Shown here: one piece after another, positions 46,187-56,912 of the stretch
How the letters are laid out: each line of letters starts with the position of its first letter
Numbering within the stretch: position 1 is the stretch's first letter
Assembly (NCBI GenBank): GCA_902561075.1
Contig: CACEOC010000001.1
Coordinates: 1 to 64,000 of the forward strand
Reading direction: 5' to 3'
Length of the DNA stretch: 64,000 nt
Source: an uncultured Pelagibacteraceae bacterium
GTDB lineage: Bacteria; Pseudomonadota; Alphaproteobacteria; Pelagibacterales; Pelagibacteraceae
The notes under the pieces: model-generated
What the model saw: only the letters and a program-made list of their open reading frames with translations
What the model was told of the DNA's origin: nothing
Databases searched by the model: none
Translations under genes and position numbers: made by a program

Positions 46187-48874
46187 TTAGCCAGTATTTT
46201 TAATTGCTGCTGATATTCCGGCAATACTAGTCATTAACGCATCATTAAGCTCATTTTTCGCATCTTTTTTTAACTTTTTATTAGATAATTTGCTCATTAC
46301 TACTGCTTGAAGAACATTTAGCACTTCAGAGTATATGTTTCTGACTATAGCAGGGCTTCTAAAACTCTTTCTCTGTTTTAATATTTCAATTGGGGTAACA
46401 TCGTGATTAAGTTTTTTTACTGCTTCAAATTGAAATCTTAATTTTTTACCTACTCTCTTTAAAGACGCATCGGCTAAATTATTTTCGTAAACTCTTGAAA
46501 TCTCAGGATCAACTTTTGATAACACCATGTCAAGTAAGTCCATAGTTGAATTAAAATATGGCCAGTTTTTTTCCATATCAGTTAAAGTCTTTTTAAATGT
46601 TTTAATTGACGAGTATCTTAATGCCTCTGCTGTACCAAGCCAAGCTGGGAGCATTAGTCTTATTTGTGTCCAGGCAAAAACCCATGGAATTGCTCTTAAA
46701 CCTTTAATACTGTCTACATTTTTTCTTTTGGAAGGTCTAGATCCAATAGAAAGTTTTCCTAAAGCCATGTGTGGTGTAACTGTTTTAAAATATCTTATAA
46801 ATTCTGAATTAGGGGTTATATTTTTTCTATATGAACTAGTAGATATCTCTGACATTTTTTGTATTAAGCTTCTCCATTTAGTTTTTGGTAGTGGAGGAGG
46901 ATTTAGTGTTGCTTGCATAACTGATCCAATATAACTACATAAATTATATTTTGCCAAAGGTTCGTAACCATATTTTTGTTGAATTACTTCACCTTGATCG
47001 GTAATCCTAATTTTTCCATTAACAGATCCGGGTGGTTGAGATCTTAATGTTGCCTGTATAGGTCCGCCACCTCTTCCAGCTGAACCTCCCCTTCCATGGA
47101 AAAAGGTTACATCTATTTTAAATTTTTTAGCTAACTTTAAAACATCTTCCTGTAATTTATATTGATGCCAACTAGCAGATAATTTACCAGCATCTTTACT
47201 TGAATCAGAATAACCTATCATAATCTCTTGTTTATTATTTACCAATTTTTTGTACCATTTTAGTTTAAACAAACTGTTCATAATTGGTTTAGCGTTTATC
47301 AAATCATCTAAAGTTTCAAATAATGGGACAACCCTTAATTTACTTTGTATATTAGCTTCTTTTTGTAAAAGCATTACCGTTAATATGTCAGAGGCACTTG
47401 AGGTCATTGAAATTACATAGGCGCCTAAACACTCTTTAGGTTGACTTGCCAAAACTTTAAAAGTTGACCAAACTTCTTTATTTTCTTTATTCTTAAAAGA
47501 AAAATTATTTATAAAATTTTTACTTTTTATTTTTTTGGATAAAAAAGACATTTTTTTGTCTTCACTCCAAGAATTGTAATTCTCTCTATATTTTTTTCTT
47601 ACAATTTCATTTATTAATTGTGAGTGCCTAGAAGACTCTTGTCTAATATCTAATCTTGCTAAGTTGATACCAAAACATTTGGCTCTTCTCATTAAATCTA
47701 AAAGCTCTCCACTAGCAATATTTTCGCTTTGATTTTGCTCTAATGACTCTCTAACATATCTAAGAGGTTTTAATATCTCCTCTCTAGTAGAAATAAGTTT
47801 TTTTTCATCCAATGGAACGTTATTAACAAGATGTTGCTCGATAGATCTATGCGTTTTACGGATTTTATCTCTTAGAGGTCTTAAATATACCCTGTAAGGT
47901 TCATATGACTTACCTGCAATTTTACGAATTTTATTTGAACAATTCTGCATAGAGTAAGATCTAATTAATTTTGTAAGAGATTTTTCGTATAATTTAGCAG
48001 CTTCCCATCTTGATAATAAAATTACCTCTTTTGTTACTGCTGATGTTACATAAGGATTTCCATCTCTATCTCCACCCATCCATGATCCAAACTCGATAGG
48101 ATTAAAGTTTTTTGGTAAGCCTCTACCCATATTTTTAACAAATATTTGATTTAATCTTCTATAAACTTTTGGAATGGTTTCCCATAAACTGTCCTCTATT
48201 ATCGCAAGTCCCCATCTTGCCTCCTCTGAGGGTGTAGGTTTCGATCTTTTTAATTCGTCAGTATTCCATATGATAGTGATTTCATCATACATTTTTTTGT
48301 CTAAAATTTTAATTTTTGAAGGATAATTTTTTAATAAATTTCTTTGTTCTAATATTTCGGTCAGTGTATGATATTTTTGTATTAAAGTTCTTCTTTTTAC
48401 CTCGGTTGGGTGGGCTGTTAATACTATTCCGATATTCAATTTTTTTGCAACATTATATATTTTATTATTTGATATTTTTTTATTTCGGAAAAAATTTTCA
48501 AATATCTCTTCAATAAAAATATTTTTAAGTTTTTTATCTTTTAACGTATTTTCGTAAATATCAAGTGTTCTTGAAGCATCAATTGACTCTGCTAAATTAT
48601 ATAAGTTCATAAAATGATTATAAGCTCTTGTTAATTTAAACAAATTTTTTGGATTACATTTTTTTATTTCTTTTGAAATCTTGTTGAACGGATCTTTCTG
48701 ATTTCTATTTGCAATATTAGCTTTTGATAATAGTCGAGTTTTTTCCACTAAATCAAAGAATTTTTTTCCTTCTTGGTCTTTAATGACTCTTCCTAGTATA
48801 TTCCCTAAATACCTTACATCATCTCTTAAAGATTTTGTTGGAATTCTTTCGTAATATAAATCTCTCTTAAGCAT
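46187..48874 (-). CDS. ppc: Phosphoenolpyruvate carboxylase
   Basis: TAHPTEVKRRT, GSWMGGDRDGNPYVT, FFHGRGGSAGRGGGP, YSDSSKDAGKLSA. Confidence 0.96.
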   Translation of the reverse strand: MLKRDLYYERIPTKSLRDDVRYLGNILGRVIKDQEGKKFFDLVEKTRLLSKANIANRNQKDPFNKISKEIKKCNPKNLFKLTRAYNHFMNLYNLAESIDASRTLDIYENTLKDKKLKNIFIEEIFENFFRNKKISNNKIYNVAKKLNIGIVLTAHPTEVKRRTLIQKYHTLTEILEQRNLLKNYPSKIKILDKKMYDEITIIWNTDELKRSKPTPSEEARWGLAIIEDSLWETIPKVYRRLNQIFVKNMGRGLPKNFNPIEFGSWMGGDRDGNPYVTSAVTKEVILLSRWEAAKLYEKSLTKLIRSYSMQNCSNKIRKIAGKSYEPYRVYLRPLRDKIRKTHRSIEQHLVNNVPLDEKKLISTREEILKPLRYVRESLEQNQSENIASGELLDLMRRAKCFGINLARLDIRQESSRHSQLINEIVRKKYRENYNSWSEDKKMSFLSKKIKSKNFINNFSFKNKENKEVWSTFKVLASQPKECLGAYVISMTSSASDILTVMLLQKEANIQSKLRVVPLFETLDDLINAKPIMNSLFKLKWYKKLVNNKQEIMIGYSDSSKDAGKLSASWHQYKLQEDVLKLAKKFKIDVTFFHGRGGSAGRGGGPIQATLRSQPPGSVNGKIRITDQGEVIQQKYGYEPLAKYNLCSYIGSVMQATLNPPPLPKTKWRSLIQKMSEISTSSYRKNITPNSEFIRYFKTVTPHMALGKLSIGSRPSKRKNVDSIKGLRAIPWVFAWTQIRLMLPAWLGTAEALRYSSIKTFKKTLTDMEKNWPYFNSTMDLLDMVLSKVDPEISRVYENNLADASLKRVGKKLRFQFEAVKKLNHDVTPIEILKQRKSFRSPAIVRNIYSEVLNVLQAVVMSKLSNKKLKKDAKNELNDALMTSIAGISAAIKNTG

Positions 48875-48925
48875 TATTAGTATACATATTACGTTTTAAA
48901 AAAATCTTCTATAGGCGATTTTGTA

Positions 48926-49768
48926 TTAAATTTTTATCACTTTATGTGTTTGGGTGCCTAATTTATCAATTCCTAATACAACAGTTTCTCCACCTTTTAA
49001 AAATCGAGGCGGTTTCATATTTTCACCTACTCCGGGTGGTGTACCTGTACAACAAATATCTCCAGGGTATAAAGTCATACAATGACTCATATATGATACT
49101 AGTTCCTCAATTTTAAAAATCATTTGATTAGTATTACCTTTTTGCATTCTTTCATTATTTACATCTAAGTACATATTAAGGTTTTGAAAATCACTCACTT
49201 CATCTTTGGTAAGTATATAAGGTCCAATTGGTCCAAAAGTATCAAAACCTTTTCCTTTATCCCAAGTTAGTCCTCTTTTTTTTTGAAAATTTCTTTCACT
49301 TACATCGTTTACTAAAAAAAATCCTAATACATATTTTAAAGCCTCATTTTCTGGAATGTATTTTGCTTTTTTACCGATAACGAATCCTAATTCTACCTCC
49401 CAATCAGTATGTTCTGATCCTTTAGGAATTTCGATATCGTCATTGGGACCACAGACACAATTTGTAAATTTTGAAAAAATGATTGGTTCATCTGGAATTG
49501 GTAAATTTTGTTCTAAAGCATGATCTTTAAAATTTAATCCAATACCTAAAAATTTTGAAGGATTTCCAACACAAGGACCCATTCTTAAATCTGGATTTAT
49601 TTCTGTTAAATCATTTATATTTATTGAATTAATTTTATCTATTGTTTCAAAATTTAATGTTTTTGGATTTAAATCAGATATTATTGTAGATAGATCTCTT
49701 ATTGTATTGTCTTTATCAATAATTGCAGGTTTTTCTAAACCAGGCTCTCCTACTCGACATAATTTCAT
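48926..49768 (-). CDS. Fumarylacetoacetate hydrolase family protein
   Basis: FLGIGLNFKDHA, DWEVELGFVIGKKAKY, GDICCTGTPPGVG. Confidence 0.92.
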   Translation of the reverse strand: MKLCRVGEPGLEKPAIIDKDNTIRDLSTIISDLNPKTLNFETIDKINSININDLTEINPDLRMGPCVGNPSKFLGIGLNFKDHALEQNLPIPDEPIIFSKFTNCVCGPNDDIEIPKGSEHTDWEVELGFVIGKKAKYIPENEALKYVLGFFLVNDVSERNFQKKRGLTWDKGKGFDTFGPIGPYILTKDEVSDFQNLNMYLDVNNERMQKGNTNQMIFKIEELVSYMSHCMTLYPGDICCTGTPPGVGENMKPPRFLKGGETVVLGIDKLGTQTHKVIKI

Positions 49769-49770
49769 AA

Positions 49771-50655
49771 TTAATAATACACTCTATCTGATAAATTTGC
49801 AGCTCCTCTGACGCCGCTAGCATCTCCATATTTTGGTTTTAGAAATTTTGTATTTAATCTCTTTACTTTTAAAAATTTCATTAACAAATTCTTAATTTTG
49901 TTAAGAAATTTTATTTCATTAGATAATCCACCTCCAAAAACTATAGCATCAGGATCTAAAATATAAATTATATTAACTAACGATCTAGCTAATCTTATTT
50001 GAAAATCAGAAATTAATTTTTTCGTATTTTTATTTTGTTTATTAAATATCTGTTTAGCTGTTAGTTTATTTTTAATTAATTTTTCAATACCGTTGCCTGA
50101 TATAAATTTTTCAATTTTCATATTTTTAATATTTTTTTTAATTAGATTTTTGTCGTTTAAACTTCCAAATATAGGTAATGGCATATGCCCCCATTCGCCT
50201 GTTAAGTTATTTGATCCTTTTAAAATTTTCTTGTTAATTACTATCCCGCCTCCAGTTCCTGAGCCTAGAATTATTCCAAAAACGATTTTAAACTTTTTTG
50301 CAGATCCATTTAAGGATTCTGAATATGCAAAACAATTAGCATCATTTTCACAAGGCACCTGTCTTTTTAGACTTTTTATTAAATCTTTATTTAATTTTTT
50401 ATTGTTTAACCATGTTGCATTTGTTGAGTTTTTTAATAAACCTGTGTTAGCATCTATAGAACCTGGATGACAAACCCCAACTTTTAATTTTTTTTTAAAT
50501 TTTTTATCAAGACCGCGAATATTTAATTTTATATCTGAAATAACTGTTTTATAACTTTTGGGAGTTGATATCCTTTTTTTAAATATAACTTTATTTTTTT
50601 TATCAAGAACAATAAATTCGATTTTAGTAGCTCCTATATCAACTCCGACACGCAT
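49771..50655 (-). CDS. ROK family sugar kinase
   Basis: VGVDIGATKIEFIVLD, GSGTGGGIVINKKILKGSNNLTGEWGHMPLP. Confidence 0.9.
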   Translation of the reverse strand: MRVGVDIGATKIEFIVLDKKNKVIFKKRISTPKSYKTVISDIKLNIRGLDKKFKKKLKVGVCHPGSIDANTGLLKNSTNATWLNNKKLNKDLIKSLKRQVPCENDANCFAYSESLNGSAKKFKIVFGIILGSGTGGGIVINKKILKGSNNLTGEWGHMPLPIFGSLNDKNLIKKNIKNMKIEKFISGNGIEKLIKNKLTAKQIFNKQNKNTKKLISDFQIRLARSLVNIIYILDPDAIVFGGGLSNEIKFLNKIKNLLMKFLKVKRLNTKFLKPKYGDASGVRGAANLSDRVYY

Positions 50656-51816
50656 TTATTTCAATATTTTTTTTATATCTTTTAAAGAAAATAGTTTAGG
50701 TGGTTTACAAGTTGTGTTTATTTTCTTAGGTTTGTTTGTTCTAGCAGAATACATTGTTGATTGAATGAGATCTAAAACATGGACTGAGACTTCTCCATTA
50801 CATCTATGTCTTTTTTTATTTTCTATACTGTATGCCATTTCGGAAAGTCCAACACCTCTATAGTTCGCATTTGTAGGCGACTCGTTTGCTCTAGAGCTTT
50901 GAGATCTTATGTTAATTTTTCCTAAAGGCATTTTGTTAGTTCTAAATTCTTGCCAGGGACTTCCAAGTTTTTTACAAACGTAAACTGAGCCACCAAACAT
51001 ATTTGGGTCAGGTACAATCATTGATCCTTCGGTTCCGTACAATTCAATATGATTTCTTTGATGAGCGATTACATCAAATGATAATGTTAATCTAATAATA
51101 CTGTTATTCTCAAAAACAATTGTTGAAAAATAGGTAGTTGGACTTTCGACCTTAATTTTTTTTCCTTTTTTTGGTCCTATTCCAATAGTTCTAAATTTTG
51201 AACCTTTCATTAAACTCGCTGCTTTAACTTCCTTAGCTGGTCCAAGCAAGTTTACTAATGCTGTCAAATAATACGGCCCCATATCTATTACTGGACCACC
51301 TTCTTTTTTAGCAAACCAAGGTTCAGGATTTGGATGATAAGACTGAACACCAGGGAAGGCAAATATCGCATTACCTAAATTCACTTTTCCAATAATATTT
51401 TTTTCTATTAATTCTTTAGACTTTTGATTACCTCCACCTAAAAAAGTATCTGGCGCATTACCAATATAAAGTTTTTTTTTATTAGCAATTTTTAGCAATT
51501 CTTTCCCATCTTTTAAATTTATTGCCATTGGCTTTTCTGAATAAACATGTTTTCCGTGTAATAGTGATTTTTTGGAAATTATATAATGAGCTTTTGGTGG
51601 GGTTAAGTTTAAAATTATTTCTACTTCTTTATCTTTAAATAGCTGGTTAACTGTTTTAGACTCTATATTATATATTTTAGCGCATTTTTTTGAAACCTCT
51701 TCTTTAATATCTGCACATTTTATAATTTTAAAATTATTAAAGTATTTATGTGCTCTAAAATAAGTCTCTGCTATGTGTCCACATCCAATTAAACCAACTT
51801 TGAAAACTTTAGACAT
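50656..51816 (-). CDS. Gfo/Idh/MocA family oxidoreductase
   Basis: VGLIGCGHIAETYFRAH, VYSEKPMA, GGPVIDMGPYYLTALVNLLGP. Confidence 0.88.
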   Translation of the reverse strand: MSKVFKVGLIGCGHIAETYFRAHKYFNNFKIIKCADIKEEVSKKCAKIYNIESKTVNQLFKDKEVEIILNLTPPKAHYIISKKSLLHGKHVYSEKPMAINLKDGKELLKIANKKKLYIGNAPDTFLGGGNQKSKELIEKNIIGKVNLGNAIFAFPGVQSYHPNPEPWFAKKEGGPVIDMGPYYLTALVNLLGPAKEVKAASLMKGSKFRTIGIGPKKGKKIKVESPTTYFSTIVFENNSIIRLTLSFDVIAHQRNHIELYGTEGSMIVPDPNMFGGSVYVCKKLGSPWQEFRTNKMPLGKINIRSQSSRANESPTNANYRGVGLSEMAYSIENKKRHRCNGEVSVHVLDLIQSTMYSARTNKPKKINTTCKPPKLFSLKDIKKILK

Positions 51817-53660
51817 TAAACACCCTGTCTTTGTTTTGATTTACCCTCTTTATGAAGTTTTAGAGCTTCTTTATTTTCTTTAGTTTTTGGTAATTCTAAA
51901 GTAGGACTTTCCCAATATGCTGAACCCTCTAACCATTGATAAGAATGAGTTTTAATTGATATTACGTACGTAACTTTAGATTTTTTTGCTCTTTTAAAAG
52001 CTTCCTCTAATTCTTCTATCGATGAAACTTCCTCAGACTTAGCTCCCATACTTTCTGCGTGTTTAGCAAAATTTACTCCAACTAATTTTTTGGTATTTGA
52101 GCTTTCAAATAAACAATTAAATTCTTTACCACCTTTGAATAATTGCAATCTATTTATTACCGCGTGACCCCCATTGTCACAAACTATGATTATAAGTTTA
52201 TTGTCTGTAATAACCGAAGAGTATATGTCCGAGTTATAAAGTAAGTACGACCCATCACCTATGAATGCAATAACCTCTTTATCTGGATTTGCCATTTTGA
52301 TACCCAAAGCCCCTGAAATTTCATAACTCATGCAACTAAATCCCCAATCAGTTTCATGTGTATTCAGTTCTCTAGGTCTCCATATTTGTACTACTTCTCC
52401 AACTAAACCTCCAGCTGCAGTTACAGCAATATCTGATGGGTCGGAATTTCTATAAATAGCTCCCACTGCATGAGCATAACTGGGTAATTTTTGATTGGTT
52501 GGTCCACTTTCTTTATCTACATATTCGTTCCATGACTTTAATTCATTGACAGATTTTTTATGCCATGCGTCTGGTGCTTTCCAATTACCTAGAGCTTGAG
52601 ATAACTCGTTTAAAGAAACTTTAGCATCACCTATTACAGATGAAGCCATATGTTTATTTGCATCAAATCTTGAAACATTTATTGAAATTAATTTGAATTC
52701 TGGATTCTCAAAATTAGCCCATGAACCGGTTGTAAAATCTGCAAGTTTAGTACCAATCGCTATTGCAAGATCAGTTTGTTTTGCAAGATTATTTGCAGCT
52801 TTACCACCCAGTCCGCCAATTGGGCCAAGAAAATGGGAGTGGTCTCTTTTCATAGAAGAGTATCCCATTACAGTTTGAGTTACTGGTATATTATGTTTAA
52901 TAGCGAAAGATGATAACTCTTCCATAGCATTAGAATAGAAAACGCCACCTCCCGAAATAATTAATGGATTATTTGAATTTTTAATTTTTTCTACAGCTTG
53001 TTTTACTTGGAAATCATCTGGCTTTGGTCTTCTAATATTATGGACTCTTTCTACAAAAAACTCTTCTGGGTAATCATAGGTTTCACCCTGTATATCTTGA
53101 GATAAAGATATACAAGCTGGTCCGCAATCAGCTGGGTCTAATAAAACTTGTATCGCTTGAGGTAAAGTTTGTAAAATTTGTTCTGGTCTAGTTATTCTGT
53201 CAAAGTATCTTGTGACAGATTTAAAAGCATCATTTTGTGTTATTCCTGGGTTGTTAAAATGTTCAACTTGTTGCAAAACTGGATCTGGCATTCTATTTGC
53301 ATACGTATCTCCTGGTAAAAATAAAATTGGAAGTCTATTGCTCATTGCAACAGCAGCTGCAGTTACCATATTTGTAGATCCTGGTCCTACTGAACTAGTG
53401 GCAACAAAAATTTGTTTTCTCCTTTTTGCTCTAGCGTAGGCTATTCCTGTTAATGCCATATTTTGTTCGTGATGGCCACGCCAAGTCGGAAGTTTATCTT
53501 TATTTTCCTCCAACGCTTGGCCCAAGCAGGCTACATTTCCGTGTCCAAAGATTCCAAAGGCTCCAGCGAATAAAGGTTCTTTTTTACCATCAATAAGAAT
53601 TTTTTGAGAAATTAAATGTTTAACTATTGCGTGTGCACATGATAGCTTTATTTTTTTCAT
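51816..53660 (-). CDS. iolD: 3D-(3,5/4)-trihydroxycyclohexane-1,2-dione acylhydrolase
   Basis: TPP enzyme; GIFGHGNVACLGQAL, WRGHHEQNMALTGIAYARAKRRKQIFVATSSVGPGSTNMVTAAAVA, FIGDGSYLLYNSDIYSSVI. Confidence 0.93.
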   Translation of the reverse strand: MKKIKLSCAHAIVKHLISQKILIDGKKEPLFAGAFGIFGHGNVACLGQALEENKDKLPTWRGHHEQNMALTGIAYARAKRRKQIFVATSSVGPGSTNMVTAAAVAMSNRLPILFLPGDTYANRMPDPVLQQVEHFNNPGITQNDAFKSVTRYFDRITRPEQILQTLPQAIQVLLDPADCGPACISLSQDIQGETYDYPEEFFVERVHNIRRPKPDDFQVKQAVEKIKNSNNPLIISGGGVFYSNAMEELSSFAIKHNIPVTQTVMGYSSMKRDHSHFLGPIGGLGGKAANNLAKQTDLAIAIGTKLADFTTGSWANFENPEFKLISINVSRFDANKHMASSVIGDAKVSLNELSQALGNWKAPDAWHKKSVNELKSWNEYVDKESGPTNQKLPSYAHAVGAIYRNSDPSDIAVTAAGGLVGEVVQIWRPRELNTHETDWGFSCMSYEISGALGIKMANPDKEVIAFIGDGSYLLYNSDIYSSVITDNKLIIIVCDNGGHAVINRLQLFKGGKEFNCLFESSNTKKLVGVNFAKHAESMGAKSEEVSSIEELEEAFKRAKKSKVTYVISIKTHSYQWLEGSAYWESPTLELPKTKENKEALKLHKEGKSKQRQGV

Positions 53661-53716
53661 AATTATCGCTATATTCTCATTAATAAATTCACGTAATTAA
53701 GCATAAAATAAAAAAT

Positions 53717-55159
53717 ATGTATAGTAAATTTGGTCAGTTCATAGATGGTAAGTGGTTACAAGCAGAAAAAGGTGAAACTTATGAAGTAGTTAACCCAGCG
53801 ACAGAGGAAATTATTGGCAAAGCATCAAAAGCTTCATCATTAGATGTACAGAAAGCTCTAAAGTCAGCTGAAAAAGGTTTAGAGATTTGGAAAAATACAG
53901 CTCCATGGCAAAGATCATACACAATTAGAAAAATTGCAGACTTACTTAGAGAAAAAAAGAAAGTCATGGCTAAATGGCTAACGTTAGAAGTTGGCAAACC
54001 ATTGTTAGAAGGTGAGGGAGAAACAAATGGAGCTGCAGACATTTTTGAATGGAATGCAGAAGAAACTAAAAGAATTTATGGTCAAACAGTAGAAAGTCGA
54101 TCGCCAGATACAAGGGTTCACATATATTATCAGCCAGTCGGAGTTGTTGCAGCGTTAGTGCCCTGGAACTTTCCCTTAATTTTAGCAGCAAGAAAAATTT
54201 CTACTGCTTTAGCTGCTGGTTGTTCAGTAATTTGTAAACCAGATGTGATTACACCAGGAACAGTAATGGAGCTAGTGGATATTTGTAAAGAAGCTGGTGT
54301 TCCGCCTGGAGTAGTAAATCTTCTTTCAGGAGATCCTCCAAGTATATCTAATGAATTACTCGAATCTGATATTGTTAAGAAAGTTTCAATTACGGGCTCT
54401 ACTAGAGTAGGTAAATTAATTTTAAAAAAAGCAGCTGATAAAGTTCAAAGAGTTACTATGGAATTAAGTGGTCATTCACCTTTTATAGTTTTTGATGATG
54501 TTGATATAAATAAAGTTGCAGATATGGCTATTACAGCAAAATTTAGAAACAATGGACAAGTCTGTATTTCACCAAACAGATTTTATATTCAAGAAAAAAG
54601 GAAAGAAGAATTTATAAATGCATTCATAGAGAAAACAAAAAAATTAAAAATAGGTAATGGTATGGATGAAGGAGTGCAATTAGGTCCCTTAGCAACAGCT
54701 AAAAGACTATCAGAGGTAGAGGAACTAGTAGACATAACAAAAAAAGAAGGTGCTAAAGTTTTATTAGGTGGAAAAAGGCCATCGGGATTTAATAAAGGAT
54801 ATTTTTATGAACCAACTGTATTCGATGAAGTTAAAGACAATTATACAATTATGAAACAAGAACCTTTTGGTCCATTAGTTCCTATGTTGTCATTTAAAAC
54901 TTTTGATGAAGTTATTGAAAGGGCGAATAATAATGATTTAGGTCTTTGTAGTTATATTTACACAGATTCAATGAAGCAGGCTCATAAAGCATCTGAATTA
55001 ATGGAAACCGGAACAGTTGCTGTTAACACGCCTGTAGTAGCTATTGCAGAGGCACCTTTTGGCGGAATTAAACAAACCGGCTATGGTCGTGAAGGTGGAT
55101 CAATGGCAATTAAGGACTACTTAAACATAAAATATACACACCTAGGTCTCAAAACTTAA
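53717..55159 (+). CDS. NAD(P)-dependent aldehyde dehydrogenase
   Basis: VVAALVPWNFPLILAARKISTALAAGCSVICKP, VTMELSGHSPFIVFDD, NNGQVCISPNRFYIQ. Confidence 0.93.
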   Translation: MYSKFGQFIDGKWLQAEKGETYEVVNPATEEIIGKASKASSLDVQKALKSAEKGLEIWKNTAPWQRSYTIRKIADLLREKKKVMAKWLTLEVGKPLLEGEGETNGAADIFEWNAEETKRIYGQTVESRSPDTRVHIYYQPVGVVAALVPWNFPLILAARKISTALAAGCSVICKPDVITPGTVMELVDICKEAGVPPGVVNLLSGDPPSISNELLESDIVKKVSITGSTRVGKLILKKAADKVQRVTMELSGHSPFIVFDDVDINKVADMAITAKFRNNGQVCISPNRFYIQEKRKEEFINAFIEKTKKLKIGNGMDEGVQLGPLATAKRLSEVEELVDITKKEGAKVLLGGKRPSGFNKGYFYEPTVFDEVKDNYTIMKQEPFGPLVPMLSFKTFDEVIERANNNDLGLCSYIYTDSMKQAHKASELMETGTVAVNTPVVAIAEAPFGGIKQTGYGREGGSMAIKDYLNIKYTHLGLKT

Positions 55160-55950
55160 TGAAAAAAAATAAATTAAAACAAATGATGGCAGACGGCAAA
55201 CCAATCATTAATGGATGGCTTCAAATACCTAGTTCATTTTCAGCAGAGGTAATGGCAAATCAAGGATGGGATTCCCTTACTATAGACATGCAACACGGTG
55301 TAATTGATTATCCTAATGCATTGCAGATGCTCCAAGCAATTTCAACAACTGAAACAACACCTTTAGCTAGAGTAAATTGGAACGAACCAGGTCAAATAAT
55401 GAAAATTTTAGATGCTGGTTGTTATGGCGTAATCTGTCCAATGGTTAGTAATAGAAAAGAAGCAGAGAATTTTGTGCAAGCTTGTTTATATCCACCTGAC
55501 GGTTACAGAAGCTTTGGGCCAATTAGAGGGCTTATTTATGGTGGTGGAGATTATGGAGATTATGCTAACAATGAGATTTTAAAACTTGCAATGATTGAGA
55601 CGAAAGAAGCTCTGGATAATTTAGATGAAATAATGAGTACAAGTGGGTTAGATGGAATTTACATTGGACCAGCAGATTTAAGTTTGGCTATTGGCCAGAA
55701 ACCTGCTTTTGATAATCCTGAAGGGTCACCAACTTTTAAAGAAATAAAAAAAATTTTAGATCATGCAAAAAAAAATAATATCTTTGCAGGAATTCACAAT
55801 GCGACACCAGAATACGCGAAAAAAATGTTGGATCTTGGTTTTAATCTAGTCACTGTTGGATCAGATCAAAGATATATGAGTAGTGGTGCGAAAGAAGCTG
55901 TTTCGAAACTAAAACTAACAAAATCCTCTGAAGAATCGAAGTCATATTAA
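55159..55950 (+). CDS. HpcH/HpaI aldolase family protein
   Basis: GWDSLTIDMQHGVIDYPNAL, LDAGCYGVICPMVSNRKEAENFVQA, MIETKEALDNLDEIM. Confidence 0.92.
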   Translation: MKKNKLKQMMADGKPIINGWLQIPSSFSAEVMANQGWDSLTIDMQHGVIDYPNALQMLQAISTTETTPLARVNWNEPGQIMKILDAGCYGVICPMVSNRKEAENFVQACLYPPDGYRSFGPIRGLIYGGGDYGDYANNEILKLAMIETKEALDNLDEIMSTSGLDGIYIGPADLSLAIGQKPAFDNPEGSPTFKEIKKILDHAKKNNIFAGIHNATPEYAKKMLDLGFNLVTVGSDQRYMSSGAKEAVSKLKLTKSSEESKSY

Positions 55951-55955
55951 TTTAA

Positions 55956-56912
55956 GTGAAAAACATATTAATAATTCAACCAATAGATAAATCGGGAATT
56001 GAAATTTTAGAAAATCGCCCAGATTATAATTTTGAGATAATTGATGGAACTGATTTAGAACAAATAAAAGAAAAGATTGTTAAATGCGATGGAATATCAA
56101 TTAGAACTGCTAAATTACCAGCCGATGTAATTAGAAGTGCAAAAAACCTTAAAATTATTTCAAGACATGGTGTTGGATATGACAATATAGACCTAGAGGC
56201 TGCAAAAGAAAAAAATGTTACAATTTCTATAACTGCTACTGCTAATGCAGTTGCGGTTGCGGAACATGTAATGTTTATGCTTTTAAATATCTCAAAACGA
56301 AAGGATATGTATGACAAAACTGTCAAATCAGGAAGATTTAATGATAGAAATAAACTTCCAAAAACAATAGAGCTTTGGAATAAAAATATTTTAATTATGG
56401 GTTTTGGGAGAATAGGTAAAAGTTTGATAAAACGATGTATTGGTTTTGAAATGAATGTTTATGTTTATGACCCATTCGTTTCAAAAGAGGAAATTGAGAG
56501 TCTTGGTGGTAAAAAAATAGAAGATTTAAAAGAAGGAGTAAAAAAAATGGACGCTTTAACTCTACATATGCCTTTAAATGAAAAAACAAAAAATATAATT
56601 AATTACGAAGTTTTAAAAAATATGAAAAAAAATTGTATAATTATTAATGCATCAAGAGGCGGAATAATTAATGAGAATGATTTAAATAAATCATTAAATG
56701 AAAATAAAATATTTGGAGCTGGTCTTGATGTATTTGATACTGAGCCACCTGATAATGACAACCCTTTGCTAAAAAACGATAAAACTTTTTTAAGTCCACA
56801 TACTGCAGCTTTTACTGAAGAATGTATGGTTAGAATGGGAAAAGAAACAATTCAAAATATAATTGATTTTTTTGATAAAAAATTGGAAAAATCAAAAATA
56901 GTGAAGCTTTGA
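55956..56912 (+). CDS. D-isomer-specific 2-hydroxyacid dehydrogenase
   Basis: ISRHGVGYDNIDLEAAKEKNVTI, ILIMGFGRIGKSLIKR, INASRGGIINENDL, LDVFDTEPP; GTG start. Confidence 0.93.
   Translation: MKNILIIQPIDKSGIEILENRPDYNFEIIDGTDLEQIKEKIVKCDGISIRTAKLPADVIRSAKNLKIISRHGVGYDNIDLEAAKEKNVTISITATANAVAVAEHVMFMLLNISKRKDMYDKTVKSGRFNDRNKLPKTIELWNKNILIMGFGRIGKSLIKRCIGFEMNVYVYDPFVSKEEIESLGGKKIEDLKEGVKKMDALTLHMPLNEKTKNIINYEVLKNMKKNCIIINASRGGIINENDLNKSLNENKIFGAGLDVFDTEPPDNDNPLLKNDKTFLSPHTAAFTEECMVRMGKETIQNIIDFFDKKLEKSKIVKL

Noticed and set aside
46527-46934. 135-aa plus-strand ORF
   Set aside because: Antisense shadow inside ppc, which has clear conserved motifs on the minus strand.
50093-50470. 125-aa plus-strand ORF
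   Set aside because: Antisense to the ROK kinase gene, which shows intact kinase motifs.
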